Positions 35,184 to 43,893 of a stretch of DNA of 64,000 bases are shown here, piece by piece (the stretch's first letter is position 1; each line of letters starts with the position of its first letter). This DNA comes from Scatolibacter rhodanostii (lineage in GTDB: Bacteria; Bacillota; Clostridia; Oscillospirales; Acutalibacteraceae), in assembly GCF_900197595.1 (NCBI RefSeq), contig NZ_FZLO01000001.1, positions 62,001 through 126,000 on the forward strand. Direction: 5' to 3'. Below the pieces are notes generated by a model, which saw only the letters and a list, made by a program, of their open reading frames with translations, did no database searches and was not told the origin of the DNA. A program made the translations under genes and the position numbers.

Positions 35184-36515
35184 TTATCGTACCATACAAG
35201 GCGATTTGGGGTCAAATTTCCAATCAGGAATTAGATATTGCATACCAATTGAATCGTCACGTGCACCCAAACATTTTTCAAGGTATAGTTTGTGAGCTTT
35301 TTCAAGCTGTACACGATCCAAGGCTACGCCCAAACCAAATTTATCACGAGGAACGGCGATACAGCCGTCAACAATTTGAGGACTTTCTATGCAAAGACGC
35401 TCACGTCCCTCTTGCCAAATCCAGTGGGTATCAATGGCATTCAGTTTGCCAGGCACAGCGGCTGCTGTATGAGCAACCATAGCCAGTGAAATATCAAAAT
35501 GGTTGTTGGAGTGGCAGCCCCATGTCAAACCGAAGTCGTTGCATAACTGGCCAACACGAACACTGCCTGTCATCGTCCAAAAATGAGGGTCTGCCAGTGG
35601 AATGTCAACGCTGTTCAGCGCAAAACTATGTGTCATCTGGCGCCAATCAGTGGCAATCATATTGGTGGCCGTAGGCAAACCGGTGGCACGGCGGAATTCA
35701 GCCATGATTTCACGACCGGAAAAACCATCTTCAGCACCACAGGGATCTTCGCAGTAAGTGAGAATACCATGCATATCTTTACACAGTTCAATGGCTTCAC
35801 TTAACAGCCAACCACCGTTAGGGTCTAATGTAATTCTAGCTTCAGGAAAAGCTGTTTTAAGCGCTTTGATACATTCTATCTCGGTTTTGCCTTCCAAAAC
35901 GCCGCCTTTTAACTTGAAATCCTGAAAGCCGTATTTCTCTTGTGTGGCTTTGGCAAGAGCTACAATTTCATCAGCAGTCAGAGCTTCTTCGTTGCGCAGA
36001 CGATACCAATCACAAGAATCTGATTCGGCTAAGTCATAAGGGAGATCAGTCTTTTTCCTGTCTCCGACAAAGAATAAGTAACTCAGCATACGAACGGTTT
36101 CACGTTGCTGTCCGTCACCAAGCAAAGAGGCAACAGGGAGTTCCAAATATTGGCCTAAAAGGTCTAACAAAGGAGATTCAATAGCGGTTAATACGTGAAC
36201 GCCAGTACGAAGATCAAATGTCTGTGCGCCTCTTACATCTTTCTCGCCGTTAGCTTCTAAGTGTTCTTTGATGACAAGCAAAGTACCTCGATAATCAGCT
36301 ACAGACGTACCGACAACAAAGTCAGAAACTTTTTCTAAAGTGTCAGTGATTTTTTGGCCGCCCGGTACTTCACCCAAACCGGTGCGCCCGTCAGAGTCCG
36401 TCAGAACAACCACATTGCGTGTGAAATAGGGAGCATGTGCACCAGAAAGATTCAGTTCCATGCTATCAAGCCCGGCTACCGGGAAAACTTCCATAGATAC
36501 AATAGTTGGTTTCAT
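35184..36515 (-). CDS. gudD: Glucarate dehydratase
   Basis: Dehydrates D-glucarate and L-idarate to 5-keto-4-deoxyglucarate using Mg2+. 443 residues. Conserved residues: KLKGG (Lys), LDPNGGW (Asp), YCEDPCG (Glu), TNMIATDW (Asn), LADPHFW and [10 protein letters not shown] (His). Long blocks such as [19 protein letters not shown] and [11 protein letters not shown] are nearly those of E. coli GudD, so this is taken as the true orthologue. It lies 18 nt after the aldolase gene and 148 nt before its paralogue. Confidence 0.95.
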   Translation of the reverse strand: MKPTIVSMEVFPVAGLDSMELNLSGAHAPYFTRNVVVLTDSDGRTGLGEVPGGQKITDTLEKVSDFVVGTSVADYRGTLLVIKEHLEANGEKDVRGAQTFDLRTGVHVLTAIESPLLDLLGQYLELPVASLLGDGQQRETVRMLSYLFFVGDRKKTDLPYDLAESDSCDWYRLRNEEALTADEIVALAKATQEKYGFQDFKLKGGVLEGKTEIECIKALKTAFPEARITLDPNGGWLLSEAIELCKDMHGILTYCEDPCGAEDGFSGREIMAEFRRATGLPTATNMIATDWRQMTHSFALNSVDIPLADPHFWTMTGSVRVGQLCNDFGLTWGCHSNNHFDISLAMVAHTAAAVPGKLNAIDTHWIWQEGRERLCIESPQIVDGCIAVPRDKFGLGVALDRVQLEKAHKLYLEKCLGARDDSIGMQYLIPDWKFDPKSPCMVR

Positions 36516-36533
36516 AAGAGTATAACCTTTCCC

Positions 36534-37451
36534 TTAAATCAAATTCATTTGAGCCAGAATGTCACGCAGCTTTTCTTTCTGTTCTGGATTAAGTTCAGAA
36601 ATAGGCTCTAAACATTTGCCAACTGGAATGCCTTGCATGGCAAGCCCCTCTTTAATGACCTCAGGAAAAGTGCCCATGGCGGTTGCTATTCTCAAAGGAG
36701 CTAGTTGATATTGTGCTTCTAAAGCACCTTTCATGTCGCCATCCATAAATTTGTCATAAATGTCGGCTGCCAAGCGAGGAGCAACATTTGCACAGCTTGC
36801 CACAGCACCAGAACAACCATAGTGCAGGCCAGCGTAAATCATGGTGTCACGTCCCATCATGACGTTGAATTTATCTCGTAAGTCCATGGTCAGACGAAGA
36901 TATTCTTCGCAGTTGGTCATATCACCAGTAGAATCTTTAATGCCAATAATATTTTCACAATCACGGGCTAAACGCAATGCTGTGCTAGGTGCAATTGTTA
37001 CATTGGTTTTTGGTGGATTGTTATACATAATGATAGGCAAAGAAGTGCTGTCGGCAATCGTTTTAAAGAAATTGTATAATTCCTCTTGTGAAGGAGAAAT
37101 AAACATAGGAGTGAGCACGCTGATTGCGTCGTAGCCACCTACTTGTTCTACCAAGCGGATAAGCCGAATGACACCACGTGTGGTGATGTGGTTACATCCT
37201 GCAATCAATTGAATAGGGTTGCCATATCGATCTTTGCGGTCAACAACAGCAAGCTGAACGGCAATCAGGGTCTGAATAAATTCATCATCACTTACGCCGT
37301 AGAATTCTCCGGTTGTTCCGAAAGGGAACAGTCCATGTGCTCCGTTATCAACTAGATGCTTAGAGATGGAAACCATAGCTTGCTTATCAATGGTACCGTC
37401 TTCATTAAACGGAGTAACGATTGGCGGAATGACGCCATATGGTTTATACAT
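36534..37451 (-). CDS. DapA-family aldolase/dehydratase, probable keto-deoxyglucarate aldolase
   Basis: Class-I TIM-barrel lyase of 305 residues. Schiff-base Lys172 lies in IGIKDSTGD, catalytic Tyr143 in IIMYNNPP and the GTTGE loop at 45-49. Relatives include dihydrodipicolinate synthase, KDG aldolase (YagE-like) and 5-keto-4-deoxyglucarate dehydratase (KdgD). Between gudD and garR, with garK in the operon, it most likely splits 5-keto-4-deoxyglucarate to pyruvate and tartronate semialdehyde, replacing the unrelated GarL. The alternative, a decarboxylating dehydratase, would leave GarR and GarK without a substrate. The assignment is by context. Confidence 0.85.
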   Translation of the reverse strand: MYKPYGVIPPIVTPFNEDGTIDKQAMVSISKHLVDNGAHGLFPFGTTGEFYGVSDDEFIQTLIAVQLAVVDRKDRYGNPIQLIAGCNHITTRGVIRLIRLVEQVGGYDAISVLTPMFISPSQEELYNFFKTIADSTSLPIIMYNNPPKTNVTIAPSTALRLARDCENIIGIKDSTGDMTNCEEYLRLTMDLRDKFNVMMGRDTMIYAGLHYGCSGAVASCANVAPRLAADIYDKFMDGDMKGALEAQYQLAPLRIATAMGTFPEVIKEGLAMQGIPVGKCLEPISELNPEQKEKLRDILAQMNLI

Positions 37452-37474
37452 GTTTGTAAGTTTCCTCTCTTAAC

Positions 37475-38359
37475 TTATCTGCCAATCTCAATGCCAGAAA
37501 GTTTCTCGTAGTATTTTGCAATTGCACTATGGTCATTTTGACCGCAGTCGTTATTGTGCAACCATTGCAGAATTTCTTGGACAGAAGATGTCATAGGAAC
37601 CGGAGCACCTACTGTGTGAGCACAATCCAAAGCGTTATTCAAATCTTTGATGTGCAAGTCGATCTTAAAGCCAGGCTGTGCATTTCCAGCAATCATCATA
37701 GGACCTTTTGCATCCATAACGGTGCTACCTGCTAATCCGCCTCGAATGGCTTCAAATACAAGTTGAGGGTCGACGCCTGCTTTTTGAGCCAGTGTGAAAG
37801 CTTCTGCAACGGCTCTAATGTTACAAGCAACAATAATTTGGTTAGCTAGTTTTGTTGTGTTTCCGGCTCCAACTTCACCGCAGCGTACCACAGATGCACC
37901 CATGGTTTCTAATAAAGCTTTATAGGTGTTGAATACATCTTGCTTGCCGCCAACCATAAAACTTAGAGTGCCGTCAATGGCTTTTGGTTCGCCGCCTGAA
38001 ACAGGAGCATCCAGCATTTCAATGTTCTTTTCAGCCAAGATAGCCGCAATCTCTTTGCTGGCAACAGGGTTGATAGAACTCATGTCGATAAATACAGAAC
38101 CAGATTTCATATAAGAAGCAACACCCGTTTCGCCGAGCATAACTTCTTTAACCTGAGGGCTATTGGGCAGCATGGTCATAACCACGTCACAGTTTTCGCC
38201 AATTTCTTTATTTGTAGCAGATGTTGCGCCTGCAGCCACAAGTTCATCTACATTACTTTTGTTTAAGTCACTGACAAATAAAGAAGAATAGCCTGCCTTC
38301 AATATGTTTTTTGCCATGGGCTTACCCATAATTCCAAGACCGATTAAGCCAATTTTCAT
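37475..38359 (-). CDS. garR: Tartronate semialdehyde reductase (2-hydroxy-3-oxopropionate reductase)
   Basis: Reduces tartronate semialdehyde to D-glycerate with NAD(P)H. 294 residues of the beta-hydroxyacid dehydrogenase family: Rossmann motif IGLIGLGIMGKPMAKN (about 3-18), substrate loop DAPVSGGEP near 120, and catalytic Lys in AGNTTKLANQI near 170. I use the ATG behind GGAAGGAA; the longer frame upstream reads through promoter-like sequence. It is first in the minus-strand operon and divergent from the transporter gene. Confidence 0.93.
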   Translation of the reverse strand: MKIGLIGLGIMGKPMAKNILKAGYSSLFVSDLNKSNVDELVAAGATSATNKEIGENCDVVMTMLPNSPQVKEVMLGETGVASYMKSGSVFIDMSSINPVASKEIAAILAEKNIEMLDAPVSGGEPKAIDGTLSFMVGGKQDVFNTYKALLETMGASVVRCGEVGAGNTTKLANQIIVACNIRAVAEAFTLAQKAGVDPQLVFEAIRGGLAGSTVMDAKGPMMIAGNAQPGFKIDLHIKDLNNALDCAHTVGAPVPMTSSVQEILQWLHNNDCGQNDHSAIAKYYEKLSGIEIGR

Positions 38360-38928
38360 AGTAATTCCTTCCTTTCCATAAAAAAGCGGACAAATCATGC
38401 ATAAAACGATACGATTCTTAAAAAGTTCTTTTATATTGTAGCAGAAAAAATTTATATGATACAATAGTCATATTGATGAATTCTACTTTATGAAATCAGT
38501 AGAAATGCAAAGTTTCTAAAATATTAAACATTCATTTCAAAAACGTTTAGAAAATATTTCAAATGTTTCATGAATCAATTCACCTACAAACGAAGCAAAA
38601 ATTAAGAATAAAAGATAATGAAACAATTGAAACAATAATTTAAATTATTTCATTATAAAGTTTCAAATAGTAAAAAAAGGTGATAGATTATAAAATTTGC
38701 AAACATTTTTGATTTATTTTGCCGATTGAAACACCGCATTGCAATTGATAAACTTTAAACTATCATAAAAAGGTCTGAAGAATGCCTTTTTCCTTGTAAT
38801 TGCAGCCTACAAGAAAACGAATCATTTTTCGGCAGGTTCTTAAAAAGTTCATAAAATATTGCTTGTTAGGTAATTACTTAACGAATCGAGTAATTGTAGA
38901 AATCAATTACTCCATTGGAGGAAACGTA
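38360..38928. promoter_or_regulatory. Divergent control region of the aldarate module
   Basis: A 569-nt AT-rich gap. It contains five exact TGAAAC/GTTTCA hexamers, at 38565 (GTTTCA), 38619 and 38628 (TGAAAC, in direct repeat with 9-nt period), 38660 (GTTTCA) and 38727 (TGAAAC). Clusters of this kind are typical operator arrays for a dimeric activator. No -24/-12 sigma-54 promoter (TGGCAC-N5-TTGC) was found, which agrees with the defective sigma-54 contact loop of the nearby regulator. No clear SigA promoter could be fixed for either operon. Confidence 0.45.
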
Positions 38929-40212
38929 ATGGAATTGTACATTGTTCTTGGGATCACGCTATTTATGATTATTATGTTCGTGTGGCACAAAGTTCCGTTT
39001 GGTGTTACAACCATGACTTGTTGTGTTCTGCTGGTTCTCACTGGTATTATGGATATCCCGACTGCTTTTAGCGGGTTTGGCAACAAGATTGTTGTTCTTT
39101 TGGCGCCGTTTATGGCGCTTAGTACGGTGCTGTCAAAAACAAGTGTTGTGACTAAAATCAGCAGACTTATGAATGTCGCTAAAGGCAAACATGGTATGGT
39201 TCTTGTCATTTCTATTTTCTTGGTTGCAGCTATTTTTGGACAATTTATTCCTGCAACGGCCAGTATCGCTATTATGGTGGTCTTTATGTCTACACTGGGC
39301 GCCAGTGGCGAAATCACCCCAAATCGTTTGATTCTTCCTTTGTTGGGAATATCATCAGCGTTCAAATTCAGAATACCGATTGGCAATGGTGCTACAAACT
39401 TTGCTACTATCAACGCCATGTATGAAGGAATTATGCCGGATGGCAAGTATGCGTTAACAATGATAGACCCCTTCCTTTTCTCAATTATCCCAATGGTAGT
39501 GTTGGCAGCCTATTGTCTTTTTGCTTGGCGTTTAATGCCTAAAGATGGTGTTGTCAATACACAGGCAATAGAAGAAAGAAAAGATGCGGTAGCAGTTTAT
39601 TCACGTAAACAAGAAATCATTATTTATGTTGTTTTCATTGCGGTTACACTTTGCATGATTCTGAATAAGTTCACTGGCGACCTTATGTATTTAGCTCCTG
39701 CTGTTGGTGTTTTGGTTCTTATTTTTACCGGCGTGTTAAAAACGCAAGAAGCTGTTAAGAGCATGACCATAGATATGATTTGGATGATTGCCGGTGTTTT
39801 GATTGTTGCAGATGCTTTGGGTAAATCAGGAGCAGGCGAATTGATTGGTAACTTCTTGCTTTCTGCTATTGGCGAGAATCCCAGTTCTTTTACAGTTATG
39901 CTTATTTTTGCTGCTGTTACTGTTATTACAACAAATTTCTTGTCGAACATGGCAACACAGGCTGTTTTTGTGCCAATTGCGGCCTCTATCGCATTAGCAG
40001 CTGGATGGGATCCGCGCGGAATTATCTTGATTTGCGGTATTGCAAATATGTTTGATATTGCGTTCCCGTCTGGTTCAGGTGAAGCTGCAGTTGCTTATGC
40101 AGCTGGTGGTTATAACCCATTTAAGGTGTTGAAATTTACAGTACCGTATATGTTGTTAGCGATTTTATCCAGTGCCATCTCAGCTAACTTGTTATATCCC
40201 ATTTACGGATAA
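38929..40212 (+). CDS. SLC13/DASS-type anion transporter, probable aldarate permease
   Basis: Integral membrane carrier of 427 residues with about eleven hydrophobic segments. The pattern resembles the divalent anion:Na+ symporter/ArsB-NhaD superfamily: repeated Thr/Asn-rich helix breaks such as QFIPATASIAIM (near 105), NGATNFATINA (near 155) and NFLSNMATQAVFVP (near 345). TTGGAGG precedes the chosen ATG. As first gene of the plus-strand aldarate operon it should import glucarate or galactarate, in place of the GudP/GarP major-facilitator carriers of enterobacteria. The substrate is inferred from context. Confidence 0.85.
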   Translation: MELYIVLGITLFMIIMFVWHKVPFGVTTMTCCVLLVLTGIMDIPTAFSGFGNKIVVLLAPFMALSTVLSKTSVVTKISRLMNVAKGKHGMVLVISIFLVAAIFGQFIPATASIAIMVVFMSTLGASGEITPNRLILPLLGISSAFKFRIPIGNGATNFATINAMYEGIMPDGKYALTMIDPFLFSIIPMVVLAAYCLFAWRLMPKDGVVNTQAIEERKDAVAVYSRKQEIIIYVVFIAVTLCMILNKFTGDLMYLAPAVGVLVLIFTGVLKTQEAVKSMTIDMIWMIAGVLIVADALGKSGAGELIGNFLLSAIGENPSSFTVMLIFAAVTVITTNFLSNMATQAVFVPIAASIALAAGWDPRGIILICGIANMFDIAFPSGSGEAAVAYAAGGYNPFKVLKFTVPYMLLAILSSAISANLLYPIYG

Positions 40213-40274
40213 ATGATTGCTATTTAATAAGACTCAAGTACATAATTTATTGCAAATGAAAGAAGGGTTTCAGA

Positions 40275-41123
40275 ATGGAAAAAAAGATTTTTTTTGCTGC
40301 TGTTCCTAAAATGAGATATGGATTTGATATGGACCATCCGTGGAAATATACGGTGCCGTTCTATCGTGCCGCTCCGCATGTATGGCAGGTTGGCGGTCAA
40401 GATGACGTTTGTGTATATCTCTTAGATACAGGTGAGGGTATCATTTTGCTGGATACCGGTTATCAAGGCTCTTTCTACCTTCTTATGGACAATATTTGGC
40501 GTGCTGGCTTCGACCCCAAAGACATTAAACATATCCTGCTGAGCCATTGGCATTGGGACCATGTGAATGGTGCACGTTATTTAAAAGAAATGTCAGGCGC
40601 AAAAATTTGGATTTCAAAAGAAGATGAAAAAGAGCATCAAGCCTTTAAGGATGCTACCGAACCGATGAGCACAGTGGAATATGAAGTAGATTGTTTCTAT
40701 GATAACAGTAAGACGATTGATTTAGGTCGCTTCAAAATTCATACAAAGCTTTGTGCTGGTCATACACCGGGTTCAACTTCTTTCTTCTTTGAAGATACAG
40801 ATGATGAAACTGGCGTAGTTTATAAATGTGCTATGCATGGCGGTTTGGGAGCTCCTCTAATGCGCCCTGATTTGCTGGCAGAATACAATCAGCCACAAGA
40901 ATTGGCTCACCGATTCATCCGTGAATCTTTTGAAAATGCTAATATCCCAGTGGATATCATGCTGCCAAGTCACTTGAACCAGGGTAATGTAATGCCTAAT
41001 ATCCCAGAAGACCGCACAGATTACACTCCTTTTATTGCTGATTATGCATGGGGAGACATCTTAAGAAATCGTGCTGAAGCAGTTATGTCCTATTACCCAG
41101 AGGTATATCCTCCAAAGAATTAA
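40275..41123 (+). CDS. MBL-fold metallo-hydrolase, B3/AHL-lactonase-like, in aldarate operon
   Basis: A 282-residue metallo-beta-lactamase-fold protein. The metal motif is SHWHWDHVNG with His91, His93, Asp95, His96, then His163 in CAGHTPGST and a late His in LPSHLNQ. The bridging Asp usual in glyoxalases and AHL lactonases is missing; the equivalent stretch reads CAMHGG, so the ligand set looks like subclass B3. It has no signal peptide, unlike B3 lactamases. Between an aldarate transporter and galactarate dehydratase, a lactonase for glucarolactone or galactarolactone is the most economical idea, but it is inference. Confidence 0.83.
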   Translation: MEKKIFFAAVPKMRYGFDMDHPWKYTVPFYRAAPHVWQVGGQDDVCVYLLDTGEGIILLDTGYQGSFYLLMDNIWRAGFDPKDIKHILLSHWHWDHVNGARYLKEMSGAKIWISKEDEKEHQAFKDATEPMSTVEYEVDCFYDNSKTIDLGRFKIHTKLCAGHTPGSTSFFFEDTDDETGVVYKCAMHGGLGAPLMRPDLLAEYNQPQELAHRFIRESFENANIPVDIMLPSHLNQGNVMPNIPEDRTDYTPFIADYAWGDILRNRAEAVMSYYPEVYPPKN

Positions 41124-41267
41124 GAGCAGTAGAGACATAGAAAAATAAAGTTACATGAATAGCAAAGTGAAAGAGGTGCAGCAAAAGAAATCTTGCCGTA
41201 CTCTCTTTTACTTTTTTCATTATTTCAAGCAATAAAATCGAGGGATACAACTACAGGAGACAACAAT

Positions 41268-42794
41268 ATGAAAGAATTATCCAGAATGGTTATTAAGCTG
41301 AGAGAAGCCGATAATGTGGCTGTTGCGGTATCAGATTTGTCCGTTGGAACAGAGATTTTATCAGGACTTTTGACACGTGATTTTATCCCGCAGGCGCATA
41401 AAGTAGCTTTGGTAGATATAGAAGCGGCAGGAGAAATTATCCGATATGGTGTTGTAATTGGATATGCCAAAGAAAAGATTTTAGCGGGCGATTGGATTAA
41501 CGAGCATATGCTGAATTTACCGGAAAGTCCTTCGCTTAGTGACATGCCTTATGCCACCAATATTATTAAAAAAGAAGATTTGCCTATTCCGCCACGGATA
41601 ACATGGCAGGGATATCGAAATGCAGATGGCCCTGCTGGCACACGTAATATGTTAGGCATTGTCACCACGGTACAATGTGCTGCAGGTGTGCTGAAAGTGG
41701 CTGTGGAAAAAATCAAGAGAGAATTACTCCCTAAATATCCTCATGTAGACGGCGTTGTGGCAGTGACACATCCCTACGGTTGTGGTGTGGCAATCAACGC
41801 TCCCATGGCAAATATTCCGATTCGTGCTATCACTAATATTGTTAATCACCCAAATTTTGGGGGAGAAATTATGGTGGTGGGATTAGGCTGTGAAAAGCTA
41901 ACCTATGACCGCATACTCTCTGCAGCAGATATTATTCCTGCGAATGTTTTAACGCTCCAAGATTATGCAGGACAAGATATTATGATGCAGGCCATTCTTG
42001 ACATGGCAGAGAAAAAATTGCTAAAATTGAATCAGCGTCGCCGCGAAGAATTACCTTTGAGTGAGCTTTTGATTGGCATGCAGTGCGGCGGAAGTGATGC
42101 TTTTAGTGGGATTACGGCCAATCCTAGTGCCGGATATGCTTCAGATATGTTGGTGTCCGGTGGTGCAACTGTGATGTTCAGTGAAGTTACCGAGGTGCGT
42201 GATGGCGTGCAAATGTTGGCAGCTCGATGCATTGACAAAGAAACCCGTGACCGCCTTGCCGAAGAAATGCAGTGGTATGATGACTATCTAGAAGCAGGGG
42301 GAGTGGACCGTGATGCGAATCCAACCCCGGGAAATAAAAAGGGCGGTTTGGCCAATATCGTAGAAAAAGCGATGGGCTCTATTGCGAAATCAGGCACAAG
42401 CCCCATTATCGAAGTGCTAAGTCCGGCGCAAAAGCCAACAAAAAAAGGGCTGATTTATGCAGCCACTCCAGCGAGTGATATTGTGTGCGGCCCCAGTCAG
42501 GTGGCGAGCGGCATTGGCTTGCAGGTGTTTATGACAGGAAGAGGTACTCCTTATGGTTTAGAAGTTTCGCCTGTTATTAAAGTTTGCAGTAATAATTCCA
42601 TGAAAGAGCATTGGTTTGATATGATTGATATCTCTGCGGGTGACATTGCTACAGGTGAGAAAACTGTTGCTGAAGTGGGAACAGAAATCTTTCATATGAT
42701 TTTGGATGTTGCAAGCGGCATAAAGAAACCTTACAGTGACCAGTACGGTTTCTACAATGATATGTGTTTCTTCAATCCGGCTCCAATCACCTAA
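41268..42794 (+). CDS. garD: Galactarate dehydratase
   Basis: Dehydrates galactarate (mucate) to 5-keto-4-deoxyglucarate; iron-dependent UxaA/GarD family. 508 residues, near the 523 of E. coli GarD. An N-terminal SAF domain (about 8-90, ending IRYGVVIGYA) precedes the catalytic domain. Hallmarks: WQGYRNADGPAGTRN, HPYGCGVAINAP, GLGCEKL, IGMQCGGSDAFSG, and the C terminus MCFFNPAPIT. ACAGGAGA precedes the ATG. Its product is the same as that of gudD on the other strand, so the two operons feed one pathway. Confidence 0.96.
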   Translation: MKELSRMVIKLREADNVAVAVSDLSVGTEILSGLLTRDFIPQAHKVALVDIEAAGEIIRYGVVIGYAKEKILAGDWINEHMLNLPESPSLSDMPYATNIIKKEDLPIPPRITWQGYRNADGPAGTRNMLGIVTTVQCAAGVLKVAVEKIKRELLPKYPHVDGVVAVTHPYGCGVAINAPMANIPIRAITNIVNHPNFGGEIMVVGLGCEKLTYDRILSAADIIPANVLTLQDYAGQDIMMQAILDMAEKKLLKLNQRRREELPLSELLIGMQCGGSDAFSGITANPSAGYASDMLVSGGATVMFSEVTEVRDGVQMLAARCIDKETRDRLAEEMQWYDDYLEAGGVDRDANPTPGNKKGGLANIVEKAMGSIAKSGTSPIIEVLSPAQKPTKKGLIYAATPASDIVCGPSQVASGIGLQVFMTGRGTPYGLEVSPVIKVCSNNSMKEHWFDMIDISAGDIATGEKTVAEVGTEIFHMILDVASGIKKPYSDQYGFYNDMCFFNPAPIT

Positions 42795-42837
42795 AGAAAT
42801 CAATAAATGTCTTGGATTTTCTTGGAAGGAGAAAATA

Positions 42838-43821
42838 ATGTCTATTAAAATTCAATTGCCGATGGGAACAAAGCACACCGATGAAGAGTTGGCGTTCATC
42901 CGTGAGATGGGTGTTTCTTTTTCTAATTTAAATGTGATGCCTGATGAAGCGACTTATGAGAACGTAATGGCGGTCATGGAACGATATGCCAAGTATGATA
43001 TTGCTGTTTCAGATTTAGCGTGTCCGCCGCTTCAAAAAAATGCTTCTATTATTTTAGGGAAACCAAACCGTGATGTTGAAATTGATAAGTTTATTGATTT
43101 CATCGAGTTGGCAGCAAAAGTGAAAGTTCCGATTGTTTCGGTCGCTTGGCAGCCAAACGGAATTTTTCGTACTGGTGTTGCCGCCAGACCGCATACCCGC
43201 GGCGGCAGGTCTGCCTATGCCGATTTAAAAGAAATTGAGGCACGTCCTGTCAGCAATGACAGGGAATATGGCATGGAAGAAATTTGGGGAAATTTTCACT
43301 ATTTTTTAGAAAAAGTAATTCCTGTCTGTGAAGAAAATGGAGTGCGCTTGGCATTGCACCCGAATGACCCTCCCGTAAAATCTCTCGGCGGTGTGGCCAG
43401 CTTGATTTATAACACAGAAACCTATCGCAAAGCATTTGCTCTGGCAAAAGAAAGTCCTGCACTAGGCATGAAGCTTTGTGTAGGCTGCTGGCTAGAGGGC
43501 GGTAATCAATTCGGAAATCTGATGCAAGATATTCGAACATTTTGTGAGCAGGATAAAGTTCTAGTGGTGCATTTTCGCAATGTTTCATCAACCTTGCCAT
43601 ATTTTGAAGAAACACTTAGCGAAGATGGGTACGCCAATATGTATGAAATTATGAAACAATTTGTGGCTTGCGGTTATCAGGGATATATGTCCATCGATCA
43701 CGCTTTCAAAGGATATCCTGAAATGGGTGGAATGCTTGGTGCTTGTGCCTATCCTACCGGTCATATGAAAGGGTTGCTCCACGCCGCCGAAATAGAAACC
43801 AGATGGCAGAATAAAGTCTGA
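42838..43821 (+). CDS. Mannonate dehydratase-like protein (short UxuA family)
   Basis: A TIM-barrel protein of 327 residues, shorter than typical UxuA (about 350-390). Seen: N-terminal MGVSFSNLN, ALHPNDPPVKSLGGVASLI, KLCVGCWLEGGN, VHFRNVSSTLP and YMSIDHAFKG, which are the positions of the Mn/Fe ligands in UxuA. The Cys in LCVGCW may replace the usual FCxGS ligand site. AAGGAG stands before the chosen ATG. As last gene of the galactarate operon it may handle mannonate or another acid sugar that arrives with aldarates. Not required for the core pathway. Confidence 0.8.
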   Translation: MSIKIQLPMGTKHTDEELAFIREMGVSFSNLNVMPDEATYENVMAVMERYAKYDIAVSDLACPPLQKNASIILGKPNRDVEIDKFIDFIELAAKVKVPIVSVAWQPNGIFRTGVAARPHTRGGRSAYADLKEIEARPVSNDREYGMEEIWGNFHYFLEKVIPVCEENGVRLALHPNDPPVKSLGGVASLIYNTETYRKAFALAKESPALGMKLCVGCWLEGGNQFGNLMQDIRTFCEQDKVLVVHFRNVSSTLPYFEETLSEDGYANMYEIMKQFVACGYQGYMSIDHAFKGYPEMGGMLGACAYPTGHMKGLLHAAEIETRWQNKV

Positions 43822-43836
43822 CAAAAATAATAAAAA

Positions 43837-43879
43837 TAAAAACCACTTTGAGAATTTTAAAACCTCAAGGTGGTTTTTT
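43837..43879. terminator. Bidirectional terminator between garD operon and regulator gene
   Basis: AAAACCAC and TTGAG pair with CTCAA and GTGGTTTT, with one interruption, around an AATTTTAAAACC loop. Both flanks are A/T runs. Confidence 0.8.
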
Positions 43880-43893
43880 GTGTGCACGATTTG

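Noticed and set aside
36841-37134. 97-codon plus-strand open frame inside the DapA-family gene
   Set aside because: Antisense shadow of a conserved enzyme gene with intact catalytic residues on the other strand.
38360-38928. Sigma-54 promoter for the aldarate operons
   Set aside because: No TGGCAC-N5-TTGC element was found on either strand, and the regulator lacks GAFTGA.
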